The notes: generated by a model from the letters alone, not told the origin. A DNA stretch of 64,000 nucleotides from Roseburia hominis A2-183 (GCF_000225345.1 NC_015977.1:1781501-1845500); one strand, 5' to 3'. Shown: positions 26,178 through 35,730, counted from the stretch's first letter. Program-made: numbers and translations.

Positions 26178-27637
26178 ACCGTCTGACCATTTCCGTCTGC
26201 CCGCTCGCCAAGGTAATAAAAGCCCCGGCACTCGGTCAGCTTTACATCCAGAATCTTTCCGATCATGTCCGCTGTCCCCGGCAGATGTACCACCGAGTTA
26301 TTGCTGAGTCTTCCCGTCACAAGCGAAGCATCCTGCTCGTTTTGCTCTTCAATCAGCACCGGCAGCGTCTGTCCGGTCAGCGCCTCCGCTTTTTCTGCGG
26401 AGATCTTCTGCACTTCCTTAAGCAGGCGGTCAAAACGCGCCTTGATCACATCCTCCGGCACCTGCTCTTCCATGGATGCCGCCGGTGTCCCGGTACGTTT
26501 GGAATAGATAAACGTGAACGCGCTGTCATAACGCACTTTTCGCACCACGTCCATCGTCTCCTCGAAGTCCTCCTCCGTCTCCCCCGGGAATCCCACGATA
26601 ATATCCGTCGTCAGCGCAATGTCCGGCACTGCCGCGCGGATCTTGTCCACCAGTTCCAGATAATGTTCCTTATCATATCTGCGGTTCATGATCTTTAAGA
26701 TCCGGCTGCTCCCGGACTGTAATGGCAGGTGCAGATGTTTGCAGATCTTTTTGGATCGTCCCATCACCTCGATCAGCTCGTCCGAGAGATCCTTCGGGTG
26801 GGAGGTCATAAAACGGATACGCTCTAACCCCTCAATCTTCTCCACTTCCTCTAAAAGCTGCGCAAACGTCACCGGCTCCTTCAGATTCTTGCCGTAGGAA
26901 TTGACATTCTGTCCGAGCAGCATGACCTCGACAACGCCGTCCGCCACGAGCTGTTCGATCTCACGGATGATCTCTTTCGGCTCCCTGCTGCGCTCCCTTC
27001 CGCGCACATACGGCACGATACAGTAGCTGCAGAAATTATTGCATCCGAACATGATATTGACGCCAGATTTAAACGAATACTTCCGCTCTACCGGGAGATC
27101 CTCCACAATCTGGTCCGTGTCCTTCCAGATATCAATCGTCATGGAATCCGATTCCATCGCCGTCACGATCAGCTCTGCAAATTTGTAGATATTATGTGTT
27201 CCGAAGATCAGATCCACAAAGCGGTAGCTTTCTTTTAATTTTTCAACAACTACCGTCTCCTGCATCATGCAGCCGCAGAGTCCGATCAGCATATGTGGAT
27301 TTTTCTTTTTATAATTCTGGAGTACCCCGAGTCTTCCGTAGACTTTGTTATTTGCATTTTCACGCACCGTGCAGGTATTGTAAATAACAAAATCCGCTTC
27401 CTCCGTATCCGTCTCCACATAACCGATGCGCTCTAAGATACCGACAAGCTTCTCAGAATCGCGCGCGTTCATCTGGCAGCCGAACGTCGTGACATGAAAG
27501 GTCAGCGGACTGCCTTTTTTTGCAGCGAGCTGTTCCACATAATTTTTAGCAATGTCCATAAAGTAATACTGACGCTCCGGCTCGCTCTGCGGGATCTGCT
27601 TTTTATCGATTATTTCAATGTCTATTTTCTTTTTCAT
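26174..27637 (-). CDS. miaB: tRNA-2-methylthio-N6-dimethylallyladenosine synthase MiaB
   Basis: Radical-SAM methylthiotransferase that modifies A37 of tRNAs. The product of about 487 residues has the N-terminal cluster domain (TFGCQMNARDSEKLVGIL, CGCM), the radical-SAM CxxxCxxC within GCNNFCSYCIVPYVRGRERS, and a C-terminal TRAM domain. The N-terminal extension of about 50 residues is typical of clostridial MiaB. Three in-frame ATGs (27652, 27643, 27637) are possible; AAGGA fits 27637 best. Begins 15 bp after proA. Confidence 0.95.
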   Translation of the reverse strand: MKKKIDIEIIDKKQIPQSEPERQYYFMDIAKNYVEQLAAKKGSPLTFHVTTFGCQMNARDSEKLVGILERIGYVETDTEEADFVIYNTCTVRENANNKVYGRLGVLQNYKKKNPHMLIGLCGCMMQETVVVEKLKESYRFVDLIFGTHNIYKFAELIVTAMESDSMTIDIWKDTDQIVEDLPVERKYSFKSGVNIMFGCNNFCSYCIVPYVRGRERSREPKEIIREIEQLVADGVVEVMLLGQNVNSYGKNLKEPVTFAQLLEEVEKIEGLERIRFMTSHPKDLSDELIEVMGRSKKICKHLHLPLQSGSSRILKIMNRRYDKEHYLELVDKIRAAVPDIALTTDIIVGFPGETEEDFEETMDVVRKVRYDSAFTFIYSKRTGTPAASMEEQVPEDVIKARFDRLLKEVQKISAEKAEALTGQTLPVLIEEQNEQDASLVTGRLSNNSVVHLPGTADMIGKILDVKLTECRGFYYLGERADGNGQTV

Positions 27638-27652
27638 CTTCATCCTTACCAT

Positions 27653-28936
27653 CTACGGACGTGTCTGCCCGTTTCCATATATAATATATTTTGTGCTGGT
27701 CAGCGCATCCAGTCCCATCGGTCCTCTTGCATGAAGCTTCTGGGTACTGATGCCGATCTCCGCGCCAAATCCAAATTCAAATCCGTCTGAAAAACGCGTC
27801 GATGCGTTGACATAGACGCAGGCAGCATCGATCTCATCCAGGAACCGCTGCGCGTTCGTGTAGTTTTCTGTGATGATTGCCTCCGAATGCCCGGTATTGT
27901 AGCGGTTGATGTGTGCGATCGCCTCGTCGAGGGACGACACCGTCTTCACGGAGATCATATAATCGAGATACTCCCTGCCCCAGTCTTCCTCCGTCGCCGC
28001 CGACAACAGTTCCTTTTTCAGGTCTCCGTCATTTGCCGCCTCCCGGCGCTCTGCCGCTGCAAGACTTTTCTCATCCGCATAAATAACAACATCCTTCTGC
28101 TGCAGTGCCGCCGCAAGCTTTGGCATAAATGCATCCACGATTTTCTCATGGATCACGAGTGATTCACAGGCATTGCACACACCGATCCGCTGGGTCTTTG
28201 CGTTTAAAATAATACGGATTGCCATATCGAAATCCGCACTCTCATCCACATAGATATGACAGTTGCCGGTTCCCGTCTCAATCACAGGAATCGTCGCCTG
28301 ATTGACGACGGCGCGGATCAGCCCTGCTCCTCCGCGCGGAATCAGCACATCCACATATTCGTTCATCTTCATGAACGCAGCCGCCGTCTCCCGGCTTGTA
28401 TCTTCAATCAGCGATACTGCCGCACGTGGAATGCCATGTGCCTCCAAAACTTCCTGCAGAACCGAAACAATGACGATATTGGACGAAATGGCGTCACTGC
28501 CGCCTTTTAAGATCACTGCGTTGCCCGTCTTAAAACACAGCGCAAACGCATCCACCGTCACATTCGGTCTCGCCTCATAGATCATCCCGACCACACCGAG
28601 CGGGACGCGCTTTTTACCGATCATAAGACCGTTCGGGCGCTTCTTCATGGAAAGGACTTCGCCGATCGGATCAGAAAGTTCTGCAACCTGCCGCAGTCCC
28701 TCCGCCATCTGCTCCAGCCGGGATGGGTTGAGCATCAGACGGTCCAGCAGTCCTTCGGGCATATGATTCTCTCTGCCGCGGGCGAGATCCTTCTCATTCT
28801 CGCGGATAATCTCTTCAGTATGTGCCACAATTGCCTCTGCCGCTGCACGCAACACCTCGTTCTTCGTATTCGTGTCCAGATTGCCGATCTGTCTGCTCAC
28901 TTCTTTTGCGCTCTTACAAAGTTCTGTCAGTTCCAT
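27653..28936 (-). CDS. proA: Gamma-glutamyl phosphate reductase
   Basis: Second enzyme of proline synthesis; reduces glutamyl-5-phosphate to the semialdehyde. About 427 residues with the aldehyde-dehydrogenase-like blocks [37 protein letters not shown] and the catalytic-Cys region [15 protein letters not shown]. The C-terminal [20 protein letters not shown] is diagnostic. The longer frame to 29047 overlaps the next gene; ATG 28936 with a purine-rich AAGGATGG upstream is preferred. proB lies three genes upstream in the same direction. Confidence 0.97.
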   Translation of the reverse strand: MELTELCKSAKEVSRQIGNLDTNTKNEVLRAAAEAIVAHTEEIIRENEKDLARGRENHMPEGLLDRLMLNPSRLEQMAEGLRQVAELSDPIGEVLSMKKRPNGLMIGKKRVPLGVVGMIYEARPNVTVDAFALCFKTGNAVILKGGSDAISSNIVIVSVLQEVLEAHGIPRAAVSLIEDTSRETAAAFMKMNEYVDVLIPRGGAGLIRAVVNQATIPVIETGTGNCHIYVDESADFDMAIRIILNAKTQRIGVCNACESLVIHEKIVDAFMPKLAAALQQKDVVIYADEKSLAAAERREAANDGDLKKELLSAATEEDWGREYLDYMISVKTVSSLDEAIAHINRYNTGHSEAIITENYTNAQRFLDEIDAACVYVNASTRFSDGFEFGFGAEIGISTQKLHARGPMGLDALTSTKYIIYGNGQTRP

Positions 28937-28955
28937 ATCCTTTCCATCCTTTCTG

Positions 28956-29600
28956 TCAGATCCGATATTCCCGCTCCTCCGTATAAATCCGATGCATCCG
29001 CACGTCGGTGGGAAGCACCGCAAGCTGTTCCTCGATCTGCCCTTCAAACGCTACCGCCATGCGGGACAGCTTCGGAAACCTTGCAAAATAGCGGTCATAA
29101 TAACCGCCGCCATACCCGTACCGGTTCCCCTTACGGTCAAAGACCAGTCCGGGCACCAGCACCACCGCATCCTCTCCCCCGATCCGTTTGCAGCTCTCAT
29201 CCGGCTCCATCACATGAAAGGCGCCCTCCCGCACCCTGGAAAGCTCTCTGATCCGGTAAAACTCCATCCGGTGTGTGTCCTGCATTCTCTTCACCTGGCC
29301 GCAGTCCCGCTGCAACCGCTCTTTTGATGTAACCGGAAGCGCCACCGTCTTGCCGTCCGAAAGTGCCTGTGCCAGAAACGGCAGACAGTCAGCCTCCGCG
29401 CCGAGCGGATAATAGCCGTAGATGACAGCGCTGTTATGATACCAGTCAGACGCCGCCAGCCTCTCACAGATCTTTCTGCTCTTTTCCTGCACTTCCTCCT
29501 GCGGCAGTTCCATCCGCCATGCTTTGTGCCGCGCCCTTATCTGCTGACGCGCCTTCTCCTGTGTCAGCGCTGCGTCAGGAAAGTCCTGTCTTTTTTCCAT
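28956..29600 (-). CDS. 5-formyltetrahydrofolate cyclo-ligase
   Basis: Converts 5-formyl-THF to 5,10-methenyl-THF using ATP. The product of about 214 residues shows [13 protein letters not shown] near the middle and the family signature [25 protein letters not shown] (in pieces) with the Gly-Tyr-Gly loop. I chose the ATG at 29600, behind GGAG; a TTG further up is less likely. It overlaps the DUF896 gene by 26 bp, so the two are probably translationally coupled. Sits between proB and proA without a pathway link. Confidence 0.93.
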   Translation of the reverse strand: MEKRQDFPDAALTQEKARQQIRARHKAWRMELPQEEVQEKSRKICERLAASDWYHNSAVIYGYYPLGAEADCLPFLAQALSDGKTVALPVTSKERLQRDCGQVKRMQDTHRMEFYRIRELSRVREGAFHVMEPDESCKRIGGEDAVVLVPGLVFDRKGNRYGYGGGYYDRYFARFPKLSRMAVAFEGQIEEQLAVLPTDVRMHRIYTEEREYRI

Positions 29601-29799
29601 ACTTATCTCCAAGGTTCTCCACGGAACCGTCCGGATTCACCATATCGATATTGTTAAGCTGCGCCGCCAGATTTTTCTTCACATCCGCAACATACTGCTT
29701 GCGCAGCAGCGCCTGCTCCTTTTTTTCTTCCTCCGTCAACCCTTCCGCCTTCGACTTGCGATATAACGCATTGATTCTGTCAATCTGTTCCTGGTTCAT
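29575..29799 (-). CDS. DUF896 family small protein (YnzC-like)
   Basis: A 74-residue protein fitting the DUF896 family: MNQEQIDRINALYRKSKAEG, then LTEEEKKEQALLRKQYV, a two-helix hairpin followed by an ordered tail with the NIDMVNPDG segment. Such proteins (B. subtilis YnzC) are cytoplasmic and of unknown function. It follows proB by 21 bp and overlaps the cyclo-ligase gene. Confidence 0.88.
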   Translation of the reverse strand: MNQEQIDRINALYRKSKAEGLTEEEKKEQALLRKQYVADVKKNLAAQLNNIDMVNPDGSVENLGDKYGKKTGLS

Positions 29800-29820
29800 A
29801 GTACTCCTTTTCCTGTATTC

Positions 29821-30672
29821 TTAACCGATCGTCTCCAAAATAAAATCTTCAATCCGGAAAGATTCTTTCTTCTTTGCCTGAAAAATGGTTCCCTTAAAGG
29901 AATCATCAAATATATGATGCAGAATGCAGACATCCCTGCCGTTCGCAATAATCATGTCTGTTCCCGAGAGCGTTGCAATCTTTGCGGCTGTCAGTTTGGT
30001 CGCCATGCCGCCGGTTCCAACATCACTGCCGGTCGAACTTTTCGCCATGCCGTAGATTGACGCATCCATCTCCTCCACCACTTCAATGAGCTTTGCATCC
30101 GGATTCTTGTGCGGATCGTCGGTAAAAAGCCCATCGATATCCGAGAGCAGGATCAAAAGATCCGCCCCGATCAGAGAAGCCACGATTGCCGAGAGCGTGT
30201 CGTTGTCGCCAAACTGCATCTCATAAGTAGAAACCGTATCATTTTCATTCACAATCGGAATTGCGCCAAGACGGAACAATTCGTCGAACGTATTCTTCGC
30301 ATTCTCTCTCGAGACAGGGTTCACCATCGTGTTCTTCGTCATCAGCACCTGCCCTGCCACCTGATTGTATTCCGCAAAAAGCCGCTGATAGATCATCATC
30401 AGCCGCGCCTGGCCGACCGCCGCGCATGCCTGCTTTGTCGAAATGTCCTTCGGCCGCTCATCCATGCCGAGCGTCTGTCTGCCCACGGCAATCGCGCCGG
30501 AGCTTACCAGACACACATCCATCCCGCGGTTCCGCAGATTGCAGAGTTCTCTTACCAGATGCTCCAGCTTGGTAAAATTCAGATTGCCTGTCTCCCCGTA
30601 ATTCAATGAGGAAGATCCGATCTTGACTACAACTCTCTTTTTCTCATTAAAATGAAAATGCTTTTGTTCCAT
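29821..30672 (-). CDS. proB: Glutamate 5-kinase
   Basis: First enzyme of proline synthesis. The product of about 283 residues has the amino-acid-kinase core: VVVKIGSSSLN at the start, CLVSSGAIAVG, PIVNENDTV and LLSDIDGLFTDDP. It lacks the C-terminal PUA domain of E. coli ProB, like many Firmicute enzymes. The frame extends to a TTG at 30708, but the ATG at 30672 (MEQKHFHF) follows GGGGA and is preferred. First gene of the long minus-strand series. Confidence 0.96.
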   Translation of the reverse strand: MEQKHFHFNEKKRVVVKIGSSSLNYGETGNLNFTKLEHLVRELCNLRNRGMDVCLVSSGAIAVGRQTLGMDERPKDISTKQACAAVGQARLMMIYQRLFAEYNQVAGQVLMTKNTMVNPVSRENAKNTFDELFRLGAIPIVNENDTVSTYEMQFGDNDTLSAIVASLIGADLLILLSDIDGLFTDDPHKNPDAKLIEVVEEMDASIYGMAKSSTGSDVGTGGMATKLTAAKIATLSGTDMIIANGRDVCILHHIFDDSFKGTIFQAKKKESFRIEDFILETIG

Positions 30673-30747
30673 CTGTCTAACGTCCCCTTTATATGTAACA
30701 TTTTCCAATCATTCATCCCAAATGGGCATAGAGTCTCATACTGTATT

Positions 30748-30776
30748 ACTCTATCATATCTTCATCAAAATGGCAA
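30748..30776 (-). promoter_or_regulatory. Possible proB promoter
   Basis: Minus strand TTGCCA at 30776-30771, 17-bp spacer, TAGAGT at 30753-30748, about 75 bp before proB. The boxes are moderate matches to consensus. Confidence 0.4.
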
Positions 30777-30850
30777 ATTGATGTTTTCACATTGTATGAA
30801 CAGAAAGTTTATGGTACATTGGATGGGAAACATCAGAAATGGAGATTTTT

Positions 30851-31891
30851 ATGATGAGAAAAAAGAAGGTACTCTCCTGTCTTCTGGTTCCCCTGCTCTC
30901 TGCAAATCTGCTGCTCTCCGGCTGCAGCCGCACGGCGGACGAACCGGTTACCAAGTCAGGATTTTATTTTAACACTGTCATCTCGGTCTCGATCTATGAA
31001 AAAGGGAGCGAGGAACTGCTCGATGACTGTTTTGCCCTTGCGCAAAAGTACGAGGGATATTTTTCCAATACGATTCCAGACAGCGATATTTCCAAAATCA
31101 ACGATGCGGGCGGCGCTCCCGTGACAGTACACGACGAGACGATCGAACTTCTTAAAACCGGCATCTCATATGGCGACTTAAGCGGCGGCAAATTCGACAT
31201 CACCATCGGTCGGCTTTCCGATCTGTGGGACATCTCAACCAAAGCGCTGCTTGATCAGACCGATGTCTCCATGATCCCCTCCGACACGGACATTCAGGCG
31301 GCTCTTGCCACAGTGGATTACCGGGAGATTCAGATTGACGGCAACACAGTGACTCTGCAAAATCCCGATGCCAGGATTGATCTGGGCGGCATCGCCAAAG
31401 GCTATATCGCGGATCAGATGAAAGCCTACCTGAACCAGAAGGGAATTACTTCCGGTTACATCAATCTCGGCGGAAATGTGCTTGCGCTCGGCGCGAAGAC
31501 GGACGGTTCGGCATACACCATCGGCATACAGCGTCCGTTTGGTGAGGAAAACGAAGCGATTGCCTCCGTCTCCATCACCGATCAGACCGTCGTATCCTCC
31601 GGCGTCTACGAACGCTATTTTGAAGTAGATGGGACGCGTTATCACCATATCCTGGACACCGCGACCGGTTACCCTTACGATAACGGGCTCCTTGAGGTCA
31701 CGATCATCACCGGTGCATCGGTGGACGGCGACGGTCTCTCCACCACCTGTTTCTCCCTCGGGCTGGAAGACGGTATGGCGCTCGTTGAAAGCCTTGATGC
31801 TACGGAAGCTATTTTCATCACAGACGACTATGAAGTACACACCAGCTCCGGCATGGGAACCGTCATTCCCTATGAGATTCTGGAAGATTAA
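30851..31891 (+). CDS. apbE: FAD:protein FMN transferase, lipoprotein
   Basis: Attaches FMN covalently to Thr of extracytoplasmic flavoproteins such as RnfG and RnfD. The product of about 346 residues has a signal peptide ending in the lipobox LLSGC, then the ApbE core: FNTVISVSIY, DLSGGKFDITIGRLSDLW, RIDLGGIAKGYIADQ and HHILDTATGYPYDNG. These include the Mg/FAD-binding residues. The start ATG at 30851 follows GGAG. It faces the Rnf operon tail to tail across a shared terminator; since RnfG and RnfD need this modification, the pairing is functionally sensible. Confidence 0.95.
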   Translation: MMRKKKVLSCLLVPLLSANLLLSGCSRTADEPVTKSGFYFNTVISVSIYEKGSEELLDDCFALAQKYEGYFSNTIPDSDISKINDAGGAPVTVHDETIELLKTGISYGDLSGGKFDITIGRLSDLWDISTKALLDQTDVSMIPSDTDIQAALATVDYREIQIDGNTVTLQNPDARIDLGGIAKGYIADQMKAYLNQKGITSGYINLGGNVLALGAKTDGSAYTIGIQRPFGEENEAIASVSITDQTVVSSGVYERYFEVDGTRYHHILDTATGYPYDNGLLEVTIITGASVDGDGLSTTCFSLGLEDGMALVESLDATEAIFITDDYEVHTSSGMGTVIPYEILED

Positions 31892-31898
31892 ACAACAA

Positions 31899-31953
31899 AA
31901 CAGGCGTGAAGAATTCGTACTTATTACCGCGAATTCTTCACGCCTGTTTTTAT
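31899..31953. terminator. Bidirectional terminator between apbE and rnfB
   Basis: A perfect 19-bp stem (arms 31899-31917 and 31930-31948, ending AACAGGCGTG / CACGCCTGTT) with a 12-base loop, followed by TTTTTATTT on the plus strand. The A-rich left flank makes it usable from the rnf side too. Confidence 0.9.
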
Positions 31954-31967
31954 TTCACACTTTCATT

Positions 31968-32027
31968 CCAAGAAACGATTCTTACAGAATGATTTTCGGA
32001 GAAAATGATTCTTACAAAATAATTTTC
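31968..32027. repeat. Tandem 30-bp duplication at the 3' end of rnfB
   Basis: Two adjacent 30-bp units, 31998-32027 and 31968-31997, share most positions. The first contains the last rnfB codons and its stop, so the duplication copies GTAAGAATC and flanks downstream of the gene. It leaves the protein intact. Confidence 0.7.
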
Positions 32028-32803
32028 TTTGGACACTTCTGTGCACAAATACCGCATCCGACACACTTCTCCTGATCAATGTATGCCACGTTGTCAATGA
32101 CATGAACTGCATCCTTCGGGCAGTTCTTCTCACACAAATGACATCCGATACATCCAACGGAACATGCCTTCATGACATCCTTGCCCTTATCCTTGGAGCT
32201 GCACTGTACAATGTGCTTTGCCTTGTAAGGAACAAGCTCGATCAGATGCTTCGGACATGCAGCAACACATTTTCCACATGCCTTACATACTTCCTTGTCA
32301 ACCTGCGCAATGCCGTCCACGATATGAATCGCATCAAACGGACAAGCCTTTACACAGCTACCGTATCCAAGGCATCCGTAATTACAGGACTTCGGTCCGC
32401 CGTTCGGCACGAATGCCATGGCTGCACAGTCCTCGTTGCCGGTATACTCGTAATCGCGTCCTGCCTTCTCACAGGTTCCCGCACACTTTACAAATGCTAC
32501 CTTGCGCTCGCCTTCCTCGGCTGCCACACCCATGATCTCACCGATCTTGGCTGCAACCGGCGCGCCGCCGACCGGACACTGATTGACCGGAGCCTCGCCC
32601 TTTGCGATTGCTGCTGCCAGACCGGAACAACCGGCATAACCACAGCCACCACAGTTATTTCCCGGAAGCACACCTAAGATTGCTTCCTCTTTTTCATCTA
32701 CCTCTACCTTGAACTTTTCTCCGGAAATACCAAGGAAAAATCCAATCAAGATACCTACGCCGCCCACGATTAAGGCTGCAAATAAAATTGCTGTAACGTT
32801 CAT
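32012..32803 (-). CDS. rnfB: Rnf electron transport complex subunit RnfB
   Basis: Ferredoxin-interacting iron-sulfur subunit, 263 residues. It has one N-terminal membrane span, the Fe-S domain with CGGCGYAGCSG followed by a further Cys (NQCPVGG), and at least four more ferredoxin-type Cys sets: CGKCVAACPK, CIGCHLCEKNCPK, CVGCGICAQKCPK and CLGYGSCVKACPF. That is a multi-cluster RnfB as in Clostridia. Last gene of the rnfCDGEAB operon. Takes electrons from reduced ferredoxin, which end on NAD via RnfC while Na+ or H+ is pumped. Confidence 0.97.
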   Translation of the reverse strand: MNVTAILFAALIVGGVGILIGFFLGISGEKFKVEVDEKEEAILGVLPGNNCGGCGYAGCSGLAAAIAKGEAPVNQCPVGGAPVAAKIGEIMGVAAEEGERKVAFVKCAGTCEKAGRDYEYTGNEDCAAMAFVPNGGPKSCNYGCLGYGSCVKACPFDAIHIVDGIAQVDKEVCKACGKCVAACPKHLIELVPYKAKHIVQCSSKDKGKDVMKACSVGCIGCHLCEKNCPKDAVHVIDNVAYIDQEKCVGCGICAQKCPKKIIL

Positions 32804-32816
32804 CTTCTTTTTCCTC

Positions 32817-33413
32817 CTAAATCATTCCTGAGAATCCCATGAATGCGATTGACATCAGACATGCGGAAATCAATACGATTGCAGTACCCTGAAACGGCTT
32901 CGGGATATCATTGTACTCGATCTTCTCACGCACACCTGCCATTAAAACGATCGCAATCAGGAAACCAAATGCGGTTGCAAAACCGTTTACCACGCTCTCC
33001 AAAATACCGTATTCCTTGGTAACATTCGTCAGTGCAACACCGAGAACGGCACAGTTTGTCGTAATCAGCGGAAGGTATACACCAAGGCTCTGGTATAATG
33101 CCGGCATGGACTTCTTCAAGAACATCTCAACGAACTGTACCAGTGCAGCAATTACAAGAATAAATACAATCGTCTGCAGGTAGGTAAGGTCAATGCCCTT
33201 GCTCATCAGATAGCTGTTGGCAAGGATATATTTGTAGATCAGCGCTGTCACGAACGAAGAGATCGTGATAACGAATACAACTGCGCCACCCATTCCGGCA
33301 GCGGTCTCTGTTTTCTTGGAAACGCCTAAAAACGGACAGATACCAAGGAACTGACTTAATACAACGTTATTGACAATGGCAGAGCCGATTGCAATTAAAA
33401 GTAATGTTTTCAT
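32817..33413 (-). CDS. rnfA: Rnf electron transport complex subunit RnfA
   Basis: Integral membrane subunit, 198 residues with six predicted spans. The start MKTLLLIAIGSAIVNNVVLS and FLGICPFLGVSK, plus ITTNCAVLGVAL, are the conserved Cys-containing half-helices that hold a membrane iron-sulfur cluster with RnfE. It lies 13 bp before rnfB and 14 bp after rnfE. Confidence 0.97.
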   Translation of the reverse strand: MKTLLLIAIGSAIVNNVVLSQFLGICPFLGVSKKTETAAGMGGAVVFVITISSFVTALIYKYILANSYLMSKGIDLTYLQTIVFILVIAALVQFVEMFLKKSMPALYQSLGVYLPLITTNCAVLGVALTNVTKEYGILESVVNGFATAFGFLIAIVLMAGVREKIEYNDIPKPFQGTAIVLISACLMSIAFMGFSGMI

Positions 33414-33427
33414 CCGTATCTATCCTC

Positions 33428-34150
33428 CTATTCTGCTTTTTCTGCCGGAGTTTCCGCTGCCGGTTTCTTACCGGTGCATGCAGCAGACATACTGCATCCT
33501 GCACAGTCTCCGGTGATACATCCGGACGGCTCGGCAAGCGGCTTGCCCTTGGCTGCCATCTTCTCACGGACGATCTTCATCACAGCTACCAGACATGCCA
33601 GTACTAGGAATGCTCCCGGTGCCATAACAAAGATGGTGATCGGTGTGAACCAGCTTAAGGACAGAATCTGGAAACCAAAGATCTGACCTGCGCCCAGAAG
33701 CTCACGGAACAGTCCGATCAGGGTAAGACCCATCGTAAATCCAAGTCCCATACCAAGTCCATCGAAAAGAGACGGAACTACCGGATTCTTGGAAGCATAG
33801 CTCTCAGCACGGCCGAGGATAATACAGTTTACAACGATTAACGGGATATACACACCCAGCGACTCGGAGAGGCTCGGGGTATACGCCTGCATGATAAACT
33901 GCACCACTGTTACCAGCGATGCAACGATAACAATGTATGCCGGCATACGCACACCGTCCGGAATCACCTTACGGAATGCGGAAATCAGCATATTGGAAAG
34001 TACCAGTACCACTGTTGTGGAAAGTCCCATACCAAGTCCGTTGATTGCGGAGGATGTGACAGCAAGTGTCGGACACATACCAAGCATCAGAACGAAAGTA
34101 GGATTTTCCTTAATGAGTCCATTATATAAACGTTCTACATTCTTGTTCAT
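33428..34150 (-). CDS. rnfE: Rnf electron transport complex subunit RnfE with Cys-rich tail
   Basis: Homologue of RnfA, 240 residues, with LGMCPTLAVTSSAINGLGMG and PLIVVNCIILGRAE as the conserved membrane motifs. The last 35 or so residues after the final span form a cytoplasmic tail with four Cys (GCITGDCAGCSMSAAC) and an Ala/Pro/Glu-rich end. Proteobacterial RsxE lacks such a tail. It could hold metal or another iron-sulfur cluster, or simply be a lineage feature. Confidence 0.96.
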   Translation of the reverse strand: MNKNVERLYNGLIKENPTFVLMLGMCPTLAVTSSAINGLGMGLSTTVVLVLSNMLISAFRKVIPDGVRMPAYIVIVASLVTVVQFIMQAYTPSLSESLGVYIPLIVVNCIILGRAESYASKNPVVPSLFDGLGMGLGFTMGLTLIGLFRELLGAGQIFGFQILSLSWFTPITIFVMAPGAFLVLACLVAVMKIVREKMAAKGKPLAEPSGCITGDCAGCSMSAACTGKKPAAETPAEKAE

Positions 34151-34153
34151 TGA

Positions 34154-34762
34154 TTAGTTACCTCCTTCTAATACGCTGTGGAAGTATGTAAGGCAGGCAT
34201 TCACACCGTTCGCCATCGCCTTGGAAGTAATGGTGGAACCGGAAATTGCCTCGATCTCATTGTCCGCAGACGGTGTCGACTTCACAACCGTAAAGGAGTC
34301 TACGTTCTTGCCCTCAAACTGGCTGTAGAACGGCTCTTCCTGTGCTTTCATACCAAGTCCCGGTGTCTCGGAAATACTTGTGATGGAATAACCGTTGACC
34401 GTACCGTCATTCTGGATGCCGACAGAGAATGTAATGCTGCCCTGGCTTCCGTCCTTCGCCGTTACGGTAAGCACATAGCCGAGCGGATTGCCGGAAGCGT
34501 CAAGTGCTGTGTTGACAGCCTCGATATCGTCAGAATATCCATTCTGCGCCATAAGATCTTCCGCTGCAGCGGTGTCGAAATCAGCGTACTCCTCAAAGGA
34601 ATCCGCATCCTCAAATACCTGCTTGTAAGCGGACTGTGTCTTCTCATAATTTACCTGGTCGATCGGGCCTTTGGTAATGCCGTAGACCACGCCGAGGATC
34701 AGACCTAATACAACAGTAAAAGCAAATAAAACCAATGCGTCATGTACAATCTTCTTGTTCAT
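34154..34762 (-). CDS. rnfG: Rnf electron transport complex subunit RnfG
   Basis: Membrane-anchored flavoprotein, 202 residues: one N-terminal span then an extracytoplasmic FMN-binding domain. The flavin-attachment motif is visible as SGSTITSKA near residue 175, whose Thr is the expected ApbE target, and ETPGLGMKAQEEPFYSQF is the conserved domain core. An apbE gene is encoded just beyond the operon. Coupled to rnfE by a 3-bp gap. Confidence 0.96.
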   Translation of the reverse strand: MNKKIVHDALVLFAFTVVLGLILGVVYGITKGPIDQVNYEKTQSAYKQVFEDADSFEEYADFDTAAAEDLMAQNGYSDDIEAVNTALDASGNPLGYVLTVTAKDGSQGSITFSVGIQNDGTVNGYSITSISETPGLGMKAQEEPFYSQFEGKNVDSFTVVKSTPSADNEIEAISGSTITSKAMANGVNACLTYFHSVLEGGN

Positions 34763-34764
34763 TT

Positions 34765-35730
34765 CTATTTGCCTCCTTCCTGCTTCTTCGCTTCCTTCAC
34801 CTGACCGAATGCCATCGGCACCGTGTGCTTCTCAATAAGCGGCACAAGGATATTGCTTAAGATGATGGCGAAGGAAACACCCTCTGCATTCGCGCCGAAG
34901 CAGCGGAACAATCCGGTCAGGATACCGCAGCAGATACCAAAGATGATCTGCCCCATCGGTGTAATCGGGGATGTCACATAATCCGTTGCCATGAAGAATG
35001 CGCCGAGCATCAGACCGCCGCCGCAAAGCTGTGCGGTAAGATAGCTGCCGTCAAATCCATGACCGCCGAATAAAAGCATGAATACAGCAAATGTAATAAT
35101 GTAAGATGCCGGGATGCGAAGGTTGATCACACCCATCAGAATCAGGAAAATAGCTCCGATCAGGATAGCGATCGCAGATGTCTCACCAATGGTACCTGCG
35201 GTGCGTCCGATCAGCATATCCATCGTATTGACCGCCTCACCGTTACGCATGGCAGCAAGCGGTGTTACGCTGGAATACACTTCAATACCGTTCTTTGTGA
35301 TGCCGAACTTTGTCATATCAGCAGCAAATGCAATCAAAAGGAAGCATCTTGCGCCCAGCGCCGGGTTCATGAAATTCTGTCCCAGTCCGCCAAACAGACA
35401 TTTTACAACCACGATTGCAAACACACCGCCGATTACCGCCTCCCACCACGGAAGGGTTGCCGGAAGGTTCAATGCCAGAAGCAGTCCCGTTACAACGGCG
35501 CTCAGGTCATCGATCGTCTGCTTTTTATGTACAATCTTATTAAATACCCACTCTGATGCCACACAGCTTGCGATCGTTACCAGAATCAGAACCAATGCCT
35601 TATATCCGAAATTGTAAATACCGAACAGGCTTGTCGGAAGCAATGCAATAATCACATACAGCATAATACGGCTTGTGGTATCTTTGGCACGAACGTGTGG
35701 TGATGATGAAACATGATATAAATCACTCAC
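34765..35730 (-). CDS. rnfD: Rnf electron transport complex subunit RnfD
   Basis: Polytopic membrane flavoprotein, 321 residues, with PALGARCFLLIAFA, a possible covalent-FMN segment SSVTPLAAMRNGEA, and GGGLMLGAFFMATDYVTSP. In many RnfD/NqrB proteins the attachment motif reads SGAT-P-L; here the Gly-Ala part is replaced, but the Thr-Pro-Leu remains. The start codon appears to be GTG at 35730, with GAGAGGTGG upstream. Follows rnfC by 32 bp. Confidence 0.95.
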   Translation of the reverse strand: MSDLYHVSSSPHVRAKDTTSRIMLYVIIALLPTSLFGIYNFGYKALVLILVTIASCVASEWVFNKIVHKKQTIDDLSAVVTGLLLALNLPATLPWWEAVIGGVFAIVVVKCLFGGLGQNFMNPALGARCFLLIAFAADMTKFGITKNGIEVYSSVTPLAAMRNGEAVNTMDMLIGRTAGTIGETSAIAILIGAIFLILMGVINLRIPASYIITFAVFMLLFGGHGFDGSYLTAQLCGGGLMLGAFFMATDYVTSPITPMGQIIFGICCGILTGLFRCFGANAEGVSFAIILSNILVPLIEKHTVPMAFGQVKEAKKQEGGK

